NCBI GenBank assembly: GCA_028699735.1
Contig: JAQVUB010000164.1
Span: 1 to 6,270, forward strand
Direction: 5' to 3'
From: Lentisphaeria bacterium
GTDB lineage: Bacteria > Verrucomicrobiota > Lentisphaeria > Oligosphaerales > Oligosphaeraceae
DNA: 6,270 bases
Shown in pieces: positions 1-6,270 of this stretch. Every line of letters begins with the position of its first letter. Within the stretch, counting starts at the first letter, position 1. Under the pieces are notes generated by a model that ran no database searches, had not been told where the DNA came from, and saw nothing but the letters and a program-made list of their open reading frames with translations. The position numbers and the translations under genes were made by a program.

Positions 1-33
1 GTCCGTGTTCCGTCCGTGTCCCGTCCGTGTGCT
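1..33. repeat. Three tandem copies of an 11-base GTCCGTGT repeat at the window edge
   Basis: Units start at 1, 12 and 23: GTCCGTGTTCC, GTCCGTGTCCC and GTCCGTGTGCT. The first eight bases are identical in all three. The array begins at or before the window edge, so its true length is unknown. It directly follows the stop codon of the membrane protein gene (33-35). No intrinsic terminator is visible in these bases. Confidence 0.75.
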
Positions 34-3000
34 CAAAACCCCAGGCTGTCGTCGTTGACCGGCCAGGCATGGGGCTTGAGAAGGCCTGTACGATCATCGG
101 GCAGCGGTAATTTTGCGAAAGCTGAGGCCTGGGGTGCAAAAATCAGCTGCCCCTGAAAGGTATTGCGCAAAATCTCTGGCAGCATCGTTTTCCCGTCCAC
201 AGAAAGAATCTGCCAGTAAGCCGGGCTGTGCAGGGAAGGCGTTGAGAGAACCCACAATTCGCCGCGGACAGGCATGCATAAAAACGCAGCCGGGTTCCCA
301 TGATCATCGGAATGAATGGCTCCCGCGCACTGCACACGCCGGCTGAGGGCTCTGGCAAGCAGTTCCCGGTTGAACTTCAGACGCAGCCGGATGGCCTGCA
401 AATCCGGATATAAACTGCCGGCCTGTTGAATCTCCTCTGCAGCAGCGAGTACTTGCGGATGCCGGGAATTCATCCAGGGCACATCCGTATTGATTTTATT
501 AATCGAAGCAGCCCAATTCAGACTTTCCGGAATCTCGTCGGCATAATGATCCGCCAGAAAATTCAAAAGACGTTTCTGCAGCCAGGTGCGTGGAATTAAA
601 TCCATATCCAGCGCAAAATCGCGCAAATTCTGCAATGCATCAAGGATAAAGATATCCATCTCGCTCTGGTTCTGGGCATTAAGAATAAAATTCATCAGGA
701 ATTTTCCCTGATTGCTGAGGCAGTCCTGTGCTTTCCGCCCGATTTTGACATCGTATTGCAGGGTATTGAGCCCGCCGGGAAAGACCTTGCTGGTATGAGT
801 TTCATGAGGTTCCTCATCATCGGCTTCCGCATGATAGAGATTTCCCCAGTACAGGGTATAGGTATTGCCCTTTTTGTCCTGCTCTTCACGGCTGCTGGGT
901 AAAGAAGGGACATAAAGGCGGCTCCATTCACTTGTATCCTTTCTGCGAATTTCAATGACATAGACCTGAAACATGCGTTCCTGATCCAAAGCCAGCGTAC
1001 GAACCTTGCGCAACACCTGCTGATGTTTGTCAAGATAAGCAAGACAACGGCGCAAATCGGCCTCCCAGACAGAGCCGGAAGCGCCACCCTCTGCAGCCAT
1101 AAAACCGCGCAGTTCGCTTTCCTGTTGAGGCAGACAGGGGAAAGAACGCATGCTGAAATTCTGCAGTACCAGCGCCCGGCTCTGCTGATCGAGATGATCC
1201 AGAGCAGCTGCAAACTCAACGGGCATCCTGCCATCATGAAAATTGCGCAACTGCTCCAACTGCCTGCGATATTGCTGCAAATCCGGCAGTGCCTGGAAAA
1301 GATCTCTGGTCAGGACGGAAAGCTGCTGTTTTTTTTGCTGAGCAAGCATATCCTGTTCGGCTCTTTGCTGGCGGCGTTGCTGCAAATCCCGCTGCCAGTC
1401 ATCGAGCTGAACCTGACACTGCTGGAAATCTTCCTTGAACAGATCTTCCGCACGGTTGACATGCGGCAATGCAGCCTGAAAAACCAGCCGTAATTCTTGC
1501 AACTTTTGCTCTTCCTGCTCAAAATCCGCAACATTCCCTCCGGAAAGGCTGCTTTTGGCCACCCGAAACTGGTTGCAAAGTCGCTGCAAAACCGCATTGC
1601 TTTCCCTGCGTTGCCCGGATTGCCAGGCCTGCCAGCCGGTTTTCCATCCGGATATCACGGCCTTTTCCGGTTCAGTCAGGATCAGCTGATCAGCCCCAGC
1701 GAGGTAAGACTGAATCTCATCAACGCTGCGCTGATACCCGCCACGGCGAATCTCCTCGAGCCCAGACAGAAATTTTTCCGCCAGCCGGACACGTTCGCCC
1801 TGTTCGCTGAGTGCAGACTCCAGCTTTCTGGCAAGGCTTTGCACCTCGACACTTTGGAAAACCTGCGGTTTATACTGTTGCAGATTTTCGAGTTTCAGCT
1901 TCATTTCCGAAAATTGGGAATGCTGGAAATCCTGTTCCAGCTCGCCTGCAATCCTGTCCAGTTGCCGGCGTTGCGTAAGCGTGTAAATGCTCCATCCGGC
2001 AATCAGCAGCAAAAAAATGATACATGCCGTCAGCAACTGAACGCGATGCCGGTTGCGGCGCTGACGTTTTTCCCGCAACGCAACCTGACTTTCCTCAACC
2101 CTTCGCTGTAATTCCTCCGGCAACGGCCTGCCCCAGCTCTGCAAATGACCCCATGAATGACGTAATTCGTCCTCGGAAAACGCTTCCTTGCTCAACAAAT
2201 CCCGTACCTGCTGGATTTCATGCTCAAACTCAACCCGCAAACGCGCTTCCTTCTCCTCTTTCTCCAACCAGGCTTTGCCAAAAGCAATCTGCTCGTCCCA
2301 GTTGTCCGGACGGCGGTAAAAAGCATCCTCCAACTCCATCTTCGAAGCTTGATCCAGCAGCTGACGAACGGTTTCCAACTGCTTCGCAGACAAATTTTCC
2401 GAAAGGCGGTTCAGCATATTCTCAGATTCCAGCAATAAATCCGCAGCTTTCTCGGAAAGCAGGGCACGATGCAGACGTTTGAGCATCTCGGGGGGAGGCT
2501 GTACTACACGCCATGGGTGTGTTAACTCCGCATAAAGATCACGCAATACTGGCAAATCCATGCTTTCCAACGCAATCTGAGCTTTGTCCAGACACAGTGG
2601 CAGTTCGGCCTCCTCATAAGTCTGCAAATTCGCTTTCCAGCTGCTGTTCTCCGGATCCGCCGCCCGAATTTTTCGTAAAACAGCAATGGCCTGATGTTGC
2701 AAGCCCTGATAGATCAGGCTGCGGAATTCGCGCAAAAGAGGCTGCAGTTCCTTTTCCTTGTCGCAGGCGCAGCGCAATTGTTCGAGTACCTCCGTGTGAA
2801 GCAAGGGTGCCTTGCTTAACTCCAGATCATCACAGATGACTCGCCATTTGCGAGCCAGCTCAAACTGCACCAGACCCGCCAACTCAAGAAGATCAGGAGC
2901 CATCCGGGCTTCGTAGACGGCCTCCGAGAGCAGCCCCTTCTGCAAATATTCTGAACAACGCGACAGGCGAGCATTGACCTCTGTGCAGAGTTCGCTGTAT

Positions 3001-3095
3001 TGCGCCGCAAGTTCTTCCAGAAGGCTGTTTTTTTCCAGCTGATTGTTTTCGATCACCCGGGTAATCTGCTGAATGAGGTTTTGCTCAGGCGTCAT
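33..3095 (-). CDS. Large single-pass membrane protein with long helical/coiled-coil regions, third gene of the FHA-GTPase/GAP1 operon
   Basis: I cannot name this 1020-residue protein; its function is unknown. Residues 1-340 are helix-rich and charged. They include a TPR-like stretch near 140-165 (AIAVLRKIRAADPENSSW). A single hydrophobic segment at about 352-373 (VQLLTACIIFLLLIAGWSIY) follows a strongly basic run (REKRQRRNRHR), so the positive-inside rule predicts a cytoplasmic N-terminus and about 645 residues outside the inner membrane. There is no cleavable signal peptide. After the membrane come more helices and a Gln/Arg-rich coiled coil at about 548-620. A region with strand-like sequence follows (about 710-790, with an acidic EADDEEPHE patch), then a helical section and a compact C-terminal part with CMPVRGELWVLSTP near 936-949. 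Start choice: ATG at 3095. A TTG at 3104 would overlap the upstream stop as TTGA and add three residues. AGGGA (3112-3108) lies 12 bases before the ATG and only 3 before the TTG, so the start is not settled. The gene is probably translationally coupled to the GAP1 gene. A membrane anchor or transducer role is inferred from context only. Confidence 0.9.
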   Translation of the reverse strand: MTPEQNLIQQITRVIENNQLEKNSLLEELAAQYSELCTEVNARLSRCSEYLQKGLLSEAVYEARMAPDLLELAGLVQFELARKWRVICDDLELSKAPLLHTEVLEQLRCACDKEKELQPLLREFRSLIYQGLQHQAIAVLRKIRAADPENSSWKANLQTYEEAELPLCLDKAQIALESMDLPVLRDLYAELTHPWRVVQPPPEMLKRLHRALLSEKAADLLLESENMLNRLSENLSAKQLETVRQLLDQASKMELEDAFYRRPDNWDEQIAFGKAWLEKEEKEARLRVEFEHEIQQVRDLLSKEAFSEDELRHSWGHLQSWGRPLPEELQRRVEESQVALREKRQRRNRHRVQLLTACIIFLLLIAGWSIYTLTQRRQLDRIAGELEQDFQHSQFSEMKLKLENLQQYKPQVFQSVEVQSLARKLESALSEQGERVRLAEKFLSGLEEIRRGGYQRSVDEIQSYLAGADQLILTEPEKAVISGWKTGWQAWQSGQRRESNAVLQRLCNQFRVAKSSLSGGNVADFEQEEQKLQELRLVFQAALPHVNRAEDLFKEDFQQCQVQLDDWQRDLQQRRQQRAEQDMLAQQKKQQLSVLTRDLFQALPDLQQYRRQLEQLRNFHDGRMPVEFAAALDHLDQQSRALVLQNFSMRSFPCLPQQESELRGFMAAEGGASGSVWEADLRRCLAYLDKHQQVLRKVRTLALDQERMFQVYVIEIRRKDTSEWSRLYVPSLPSSREEQDKKGNTYTLYWGNLYHAEADDEEPHETHTSKVFPGGLNTLQYDVKIGRKAQDCLSNQGKFLMNFILNAQNQSEMDIFILDALQNLRDFALDMDLIPRTWLQKRLLNFLADHYADEIPESLNWAASINKINTDVPWMNSRHPQVLAAAEEIQQAGSLYPDLQAIRLRLKFNRELLARALSRRVQCAGAIHSDDHGNPAAFLCMPVRGELWVLSTPSLHSPAYWQILSVDGKTMLPEILRNTFQGQLIFAPQASAFAKLPLPDDRTGLLKPHAWPVNDDSLGF

Positions 3096-3100
3096 AGTCG

Positions 3101-4027
3101 TCAATCTTCCCTGGTACGAGGCTTCAAATTGAGCATATTCATGCTGCGACGGGGCATCAACTCAAATCGCTTCCTGGCAGGAGCCGGAGCATTCTCCGCT
3201 TCTACAGGAACCGCTGCACCCCCTCCTGCCGGCAGGCCTTTGCGTGCCAGTTGAGCAAAAGCATTCTCCGCAACTGAAGGCAATGGCCCGGTCAAATCCA
3301 ATATTTTGCTTTGCGGATTGCGTCGAATATCACGCAGAATTTCCGCATCGGGCACACAACAGCGCCAGAGACAACTCATGCCGGCCGGCAAAGCCGTAAA
3401 GTATGTATTATAGGTAACCTGCCAGCGTTTTGCAGCAGGCAGCAGAGCCATCGCTTCAGAAAGCAGAGACAACATCGGCATGCCAGGGGAAAACACCAGA
3501 TAAACCACCTGCCCGGGTGTTTTCTGAAAAAGCGTCGGCAGCCAGGCCGCATAAGCGGCATCTCCAGTGATTTTTTCCCACGCTTCGGCTTTGCCACAAA
3601 CCTCATCACCTGCCGGCACCGTTTTCGGCATTTCCAGAAGATGCGGTTCTTCCTCCCAACTTTCCAGAAAAAAACCGGGTTGCCGGCTCAGCCACAAGGG
3701 GCCTCCTGCGGGATATTCTCTTGCATGCAGCAGAATGTGATGAGCCAGCTTGTTGCTGCGACCAGTGTGGTCGGCCTGAACGGGACTCACTCTTGACAAC
3801 ACGCTGACCGAACGTCCCAGCAAAGTGCTGCAGTAGTGACTGAAGGATACCGGATTGTCAGCAAAAACTTCTTCATGAACACCATATAAACTCTTATATG
3901 TGCTCAATGCCTCCATGATCTGCAAGACCGCTGGGGCAATGCCACGGGTATGAGCCACTGTGCAATACCCACGCGTCCCGGGTCGCAACCCGCGCTCCGC
4001 AGAGGTATAGATCAGTTCCGAGGCCAT
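3101..4027 (-). CDS. GTPase-associated protein 1-like protein (GAP1-N2 family)
   Basis: This 308-residue protein is probably cytoplasmic; no signal peptide or membrane helix is visible. The N-terminal half (about 1-140) has the signature run I associate with the Pfam GAP1-N2 domain: ELIYTSAERGLRPGTRGYCTVA (4-25), NPVSFSH (58-64), VLSRV (76-80) and the Asp-His-Thr-Gly-Arg-Ser-Asn-Lys-Leu-Ala-His-His motif (86-97). The second half (about 150-262) has the block usually following it: GDAAYAAWLP (155-164), FSPGMPMLSLLSEAMALLP (179-197), RWQVTYNTYFTALPAGMSC (201-219) and ILDLTGPL (242-249). An Ala/Pro-rich linker and a basic tail (285-308) finish the protein. Family assignment is from memory of these motifs. 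GAP1 proteins are named for their genomic link to GTPases, and the preceding gene encodes one. Biochemical activity is unknown; 'GAP1' here does not mean a demonstrated GTPase-activating protein. Start choice: ATG 4027, with GGAG (4040-4037) nine bases upstream. The longer TTG start at 4042 would overlap this ribosome site. The stop overlaps or abuts the next gene. Confidence 0.88.
   Translation of the reverse strand: MASELIYTSAERGLRPGTRGYCTVAHTRGIAPAVLQIMEALSTYKSLYGVHEEVFADNPVSFSHYCSTLLGRSVSVLSRVSPVQADHTGRSNKLAHHILLHAREYPAGGPLWLSRQPGFFLESWEEEPHLLEMPKTVPAGDEVCGKAEAWEKITGDAAYAAWLPTLFQKTPGQVVYLVFSPGMPMLSLLSEAMALLPAAKRWQVTYNTYFTALPAGMSCLWRCCVPDAEILRDIRRNPQSKILDLTGPLPSVAENAFAQLARKGLPAGGGAAVPVEAENAPAPARKRFELMPRRSMNMLNLKPRTRED
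3108..3112 (-). promoter_or_regulatory. Probable ribosome binding site of the membrane protein gene
   Basis: AGGGA on the minus strand, inside the last codons of the GAP1 gene. It lies 12 bases from the ATG at 3095 and 3 bases from the alternative TTG at 3104. Neither spacing is ideal, so coupling to translation of the GAP1 gene, whose stop is at 3103-3101, probably helps initiation. Confidence 0.4.
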
Positions 4028-4036
4028 ATCCAGTTT

Positions 4037-4040
4037 CTCC
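4037..4040 (-). promoter_or_regulatory. Ribosome binding site of the GAP1 gene
   Basis: GGAG read on the minus strand, nine bases before the ATG at 4027. It decides the start: the upstream in-frame TTG (4042-4040) shares its G with this site, so both cannot work well together. It lies eight bases beyond the foot of the intergenic hairpin and stays single-stranded if that hairpin forms in the mRNA. Confidence 0.6.
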
Positions 4041-4047
4041 AATCTTC

Positions 4048-4174
4048 TTTTTTAACAACGAAAAGTACGAAACGACCCGGAAAAATTTCATGGTTTAAAC
4101 AACGCATTCCCACAGTCAAAGCCGCTTCCCATGAAATTTTTTCGGGTCGCTTCGTGCTTTTCGTTGTTAAAAAA
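4048..4174. repeat. Long imperfect inverted repeat between the GTPase and GAP1 genes
   Basis: The two 46-base arms are 4048-4093 and 4129-4174. Base-by-base pairing gives 43 Watson-Crick matches of 46; the three exceptions (4066/4156, 4072/4150, 4080/4142) are all transition differences, so some become G-U pairs in RNA. The loop is 35 bases (4094-4128) and starts within a GTTTAAAC palindrome. The arms contain AACAACGAAAAG and CGACCCG, or TTCGTGCTTTTCGTTGTT on the other strand, resembling dispersed repeats I associate with PVC genomes. No clear target-site duplication flanks the element. The arms end in A/T tracts rather than a GC stem followed by T's, so it is not a typical intrinsic terminator. 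It could be a MITE/REP-like element or an mRNA-stabilising or processing hairpin. Confidence 0.9.
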
Positions 4175-4212
4175 CCTCTCCGTACCTCAGCTTCACGTAA
4201 GGGATTCCCCTA

Positions 4213-6141
4213 CTACTCTGCCCGTTGGGGTTCCGGTACTGTAAACCATAAATCCGTTCCCGGACAACGCAACTGCCAGCCGGCGTACGACAAGGGAACC
4301 TGAAGCGGTTTTTCACGACCCGGAACACGGACAAAATAAATATCACCGGATAGCTTCATCTCAAATTCCGCTTCCGGCATCCGGGTCTGACTTTCGGCCG
4401 GCACCGGCGGAATGAAACCACGCTGATAAAAGAAATACAGCATAGGAACGGTGACCCAAAATGGATTCACTTTGCCGGGACGGATCCCGATCATGCCAGT
4501 TTCATCATTGAGTTCCGGACTATGACCCAAGGCACTGTTGGGCAGATAAAGCACTTCCCCCGCAAAGGATTCTGCGGTCGAGATCAGCTCCGGACAGATA
4601 TCTTCCAGCAAATTACGCAACTGGAAGGAGATATTCTTGATCAGATTGACATCGATAACACAGGTATTGTACATGCTCTCCCAACGCCAGGGATTCTTCG
4701 GAAGATCAAACTCCAAAAGCTGTTTCCAGACATCGAATTTGGATATGACAACAACCAGCGTTTTTCCGGTTCGGCTGCCAGTCTTCATACCGGAATATTT
4801 TTTGATCCGGTTAATCATTTCGGTCAGAATGATTTCCTGACGCTGCACGCGAGCTTTGCTGTCCAGTTGCGGATCATTGACGCCGCTAATCAGACGCCGG
4901 AAACGAACATCCTTGGTGGGATCAAAGAGGAAGAAAATGGTATCGGAATGCAGAAGATGCTGCGTGGTGGGATTGTCCACCAGATCCATACCCGGCTCAA
5001 AATGCTCCCCGGCATTGTCATACAATACCAGAGTCCGAGACATCTTTTCACGGACTTCCTGATATTTGGGATGATGTTCCGCCGGAGTAACCGTAAACAT
5101 GAAAGGTTTCGGCAGATTGATCATCATGTTGTCCAGCAAAACCTGATTGTATAATTCCCCCTGAAGCTCCGTTTTGCGCAAGGCAACCAGAGCTTCCTGA
5201 TCGGAATTCAAAAAGAGGGTTTCTTCAAAATTATTCAGCAGATGATTATTGACGGCATCGGTATCGGCGAAGGAAATGGCAAAATTGCGCGACAGGGTAT
5301 TTCTTAATTCCCAGGACATACTGGTCAGAAAATAAGATTTCCCGCTCGATGTCGCCCCGACGATCGACAGAAACAAGGGCGGCATTTCACTGGCCGCCTG
5401 CGGAATGCGTAAATGGCAGCGCGGGCAAGCCATGTCCGGACAACTCATGCCGGATGCATCCAGCGCATTGCCCTCCAACGTGAATCGCGAAGGCAGAAAA
5501 CGCTGCTGCGCATCCGGCCCTAGAACTGGATCCCCAAGCAGGCTCTGATGACGCGCAATGAAAAGAAATTCATCAATATCAAAACGATGCCAGCAGTGCG
5601 GACAGACAATCCCCCGGCGCCCGCTGCCGGCAATCCGGGAAATCGTTGCGGCCGGAGAATCCCCCATCATATAACGCTTTTTGAGAGCATTGGCTCTGGC
5701 ATCGGGATGAAGCACTTCCGCGCGCGAAAGCGAAGGACGTTCGAGCATCACCGTGCTGGTATTGTCACGGTCACGATTGATTTTGACCGCAGTGCTGCTT
5801 TGGTTGCTCTTGCTTTCCAGCTGCCGAAGCTCCTCGTCTGTCAAAACCAAATCCACTTTCACGTTGCCCATGGTCAGACTAAGCATGCGATCCACCAGCA
5901 ACTGGCTCACCCGGCGAGTATTCAGATAAATCCCATTGGTGCTCCACTGATCTTCCAGCTGTATCAGATTGTTGGGCTGCAAAATCAACACCGCATGCAG
6001 GCTGGATATCGAACTGTCACGTATCACAATTTCATTCCCATCCACACGCCCAATCCGGCAGGGAAAGTGATTGACACGATGAACGACCGGAGCCTGCCCC
6101 GGACAACGTACGCGTATATAACAAGATGGTGCATCACCCAT
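4213..6141 (-). CDS. FHA domain - zinc ribbon-like - P-loop GTPase fusion protein (DO-GTPase2-like)
   Basis: The 642 residues fall into three parts. An FHA domain fills about 8-100: IGR (30-32), the Ser-Ser-Leu-His phosphopeptide loop (46-49) and STNGIYLN (67-74). FHA domains bind phosphothreonine, so a Ser/Thr kinase input is expected. A polar, Ser/Thr-rich linker (110-137) follows. Next are two Cys pairs, CPHC (180-183) and CPRC (239-242), likely one zinc site interrupted by a 55-residue insert. The GTPase domain (about 255-580) has Walker A GATSSGKS (262-269), a G3-like LYDNAGEHF (373-381), FFLFDPTKD (403-411), a G4-like VVVISKFD (463-470) and a possible G5 PNSALG (534-539). The motifs DPVLGPD, RFLPSRF, KTELQGELY and DPQ match what I recall of Pfam Double-GTPase 2 proteins. 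A short beta-rich tail (590-642) ends the protein. No membrane helix is convincing. It is first in the operon. No clear Shine-Dalgarno precedes the ATG at 6141, but the start fits the FHA beginning a few residues later. GTP preference over ATP is inferred. Confidence 0.93.
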   Translation of the reverse strand: MGDAPSCYIRVRCPGQAPVVHRVNHFPCRIGRVDGNEIVIRDSSISSLHAVLILQPNNLIQLEDQWSTNGIYLNTRRVSQLLVDRMLSLTMGNVKVDLVLTDEELRQLESKSNQSSTAVKINRDRDNTSTVMLERPSLSRAEVLHPDARANALKKRYMMGDSPAATISRIAGSGRRGIVCPHCWHRFDIDEFLFIARHQSLLGDPVLGPDAQQRFLPSRFTLEGNALDASGMSCPDMACPRCHLRIPQAASEMPPLFLSIVGATSSGKSYFLTSMSWELRNTLSRNFAISFADTDAVNNHLLNNFEETLFLNSDQEALVALRKTELQGELYNQVLLDNMMINLPKPFMFTVTPAEHHPKYQEVREKMSRTLVLYDNAGEHFEPGMDLVDNPTTQHLLHSDTIFFLFDPTKDVRFRRLISGVNDPQLDSKARVQRQEIILTEMINRIKKYSGMKTGSRTGKTLVVVISKFDVWKQLLEFDLPKNPWRWESMYNTCVIDVNLIKNISFQLRNLLEDICPELISTAESFAGEVLYLPNSALGHSPELNDETGMIGIRPGKVNPFWVTVPMLYFFYQRGFIPPVPAESQTRMPEAEFEMKLSGDIYFVRVPGREKPLQVPLSYAGWQLRCPGTDLWFTVPEPQRAE

Positions 6142-6172
6142 GATAAAGAAAACCCGTGTTGCTCAACAATAA

Positions 6173-6201
6173 ATGAAAGAAAACACAAACACAACGGTCA
6201 A
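6173..6201 (-). promoter_or_regulatory. Possible sigma-70-type promoter for the operon
   Basis: On the minus strand, TTGACC (6201-6196, five of six to TTGACA) is followed after 17 bases by TTTCAT (6178-6173, four of six to TATAAT). This would place transcription start roughly 25 bases before the ATG at 6141. The surrounding 129 bases are AT-rich and hold no gene. This is a consensus match by eye, with a weak -10 element. Confidence 0.35.
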
Positions 6202-6207
6202 ATGATC

Positions 6208-6220
6208 AATGTGACACATT
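6208..6220. promoter_or_regulatory. Small palindrome upstream of the candidate promoter, possible operator
   Basis: AATGTG-A-CACATT is a perfect 6+6 palindrome around one central base. It sits six bases upstream of the candidate -35 element and overlaps by one base a second small palindrome, TGATCA (6203-6208). Position and symmetry suit a transcription-factor site, but a palindrome of this size can occur by chance in AT-rich DNA. Confidence 0.25.
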
Positions 6221-6270
6221 TTTCCGTTATTGCAAGAAAATACCAACCAAAATCCGCTTTTTGAAAGGGG

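Noticed and set aside
1497..2111. A 204-codon plus-strand open frame opposite the membrane protein gene
   Set aside because: Leu/Phe/Pro-rich translation of the complement of Gln/Glu/Lys-rich coiled-coil codons, with no convincing ribosome site or domain.
4048..4174. Intrinsic terminator after the GTPase gene
   Set aside because: The stem is far longer than a terminator, has a 35-base loop, and ends in A's rather than a T-run on the minus strand.
3950..4303. A plus-strand peptide read through the inverted repeat (SGRFVLFVVKK-type translation)
   Set aside because: Such translations are typical artefacts of dispersed TTCGTG-type repeats; no start signal or family supports a gene.
4522..5154. 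A 210-codon plus-strand open frame opposite the GTPase domain
   Set aside because: Antisense shadow of the Walker and G4 coding region, with no family features of its own.
33..6141. Type VI secretion module, because of an FHA protein near a large membrane protein
   Set aside because: No Tss baseplate, sheath, ClpV or IcmF-like motifs are present, and the GTPase and GAP1 signatures point elsewhere.
6208..6220. CRP site
   Set aside because: The CRP consensus has a six-base spacer between TGTGA and TCACA; here the half-sites are separated by a single base.
5548..6264. A 238-codon open frame on the plus strand opposite the FHA-GTPase
   Set aside because: It lies antisense to a gene with clear FHA and GTPase motifs, shows no recognisable domain, and runs into the upstream AT-rich region. 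It is a shadow frame.

Overview
The window carries three genes, all on the minus strand and read from high to low coordinates, in what looks like a single operon. In order of transcription they are: a 642-residue protein joining an FHA (phosphothreonine-binding) domain, a zinc-ribbon-like region and a P-loop GTPase (6141-4213); a 308-residue protein that reads as a GTPase-associated protein 1 (GAP1-N2 type) (4027-3101); and a 1020-residue single-pass membrane protein built mostly of long helices and coiled coils (3095-33). The second and third genes touch or overlap. The first and second are separated by 185 bases that hold a large, nearly perfect inverted repeat.

The GTPase and GAP1 families are, from memory, most common in the PVC bacteria (Planctomycetota, Verrucomicrobiota, Lentisphaerota). 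The roughly even base composition and the dispersed-repeat style of the intergenic DNA (TTCGTG/TTCGTT-rich) fit a Lentisphaerota- or Verrucomicrobiota-like genome. This assignment is an inference from family memory. No rRNA or marker gene is present to test it.

Region by region: 1-32 is the edge of a GT-rich 11-base tandem repeat just past the last stop codon. 33-3104 is the membrane coiled-coil gene. 3101-4027 is the GAP1 gene. 4028-4212 is the spacer with the inverted repeat. 4213-6141 is the FHA-GTPase. 6142-6270 is the upstream region, with a plausible promoter and a small palindrome that could be an operator. No tRNA, rRNA, CRISPR, transposase or prophage gene was seen.

Proposed working model (inference): the FHA domain receives a phosphothreonine signal from a Ser/Thr kinase encoded elsewhere. 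The GTPase acts as the nucleotide-dependent switch, GAP1 is its dedicated partner, and the membrane protein anchors or transmits the output across the inner membrane, with about 350 residues predicted in the cytoplasm and about 645 outside it. DO-GTPase/GAP1 modules have been proposed computationally as parts of NTP-dependent biological conflict or signalling systems. I know of no experimentally defined function for this gene trio, which makes it the most interesting content here.
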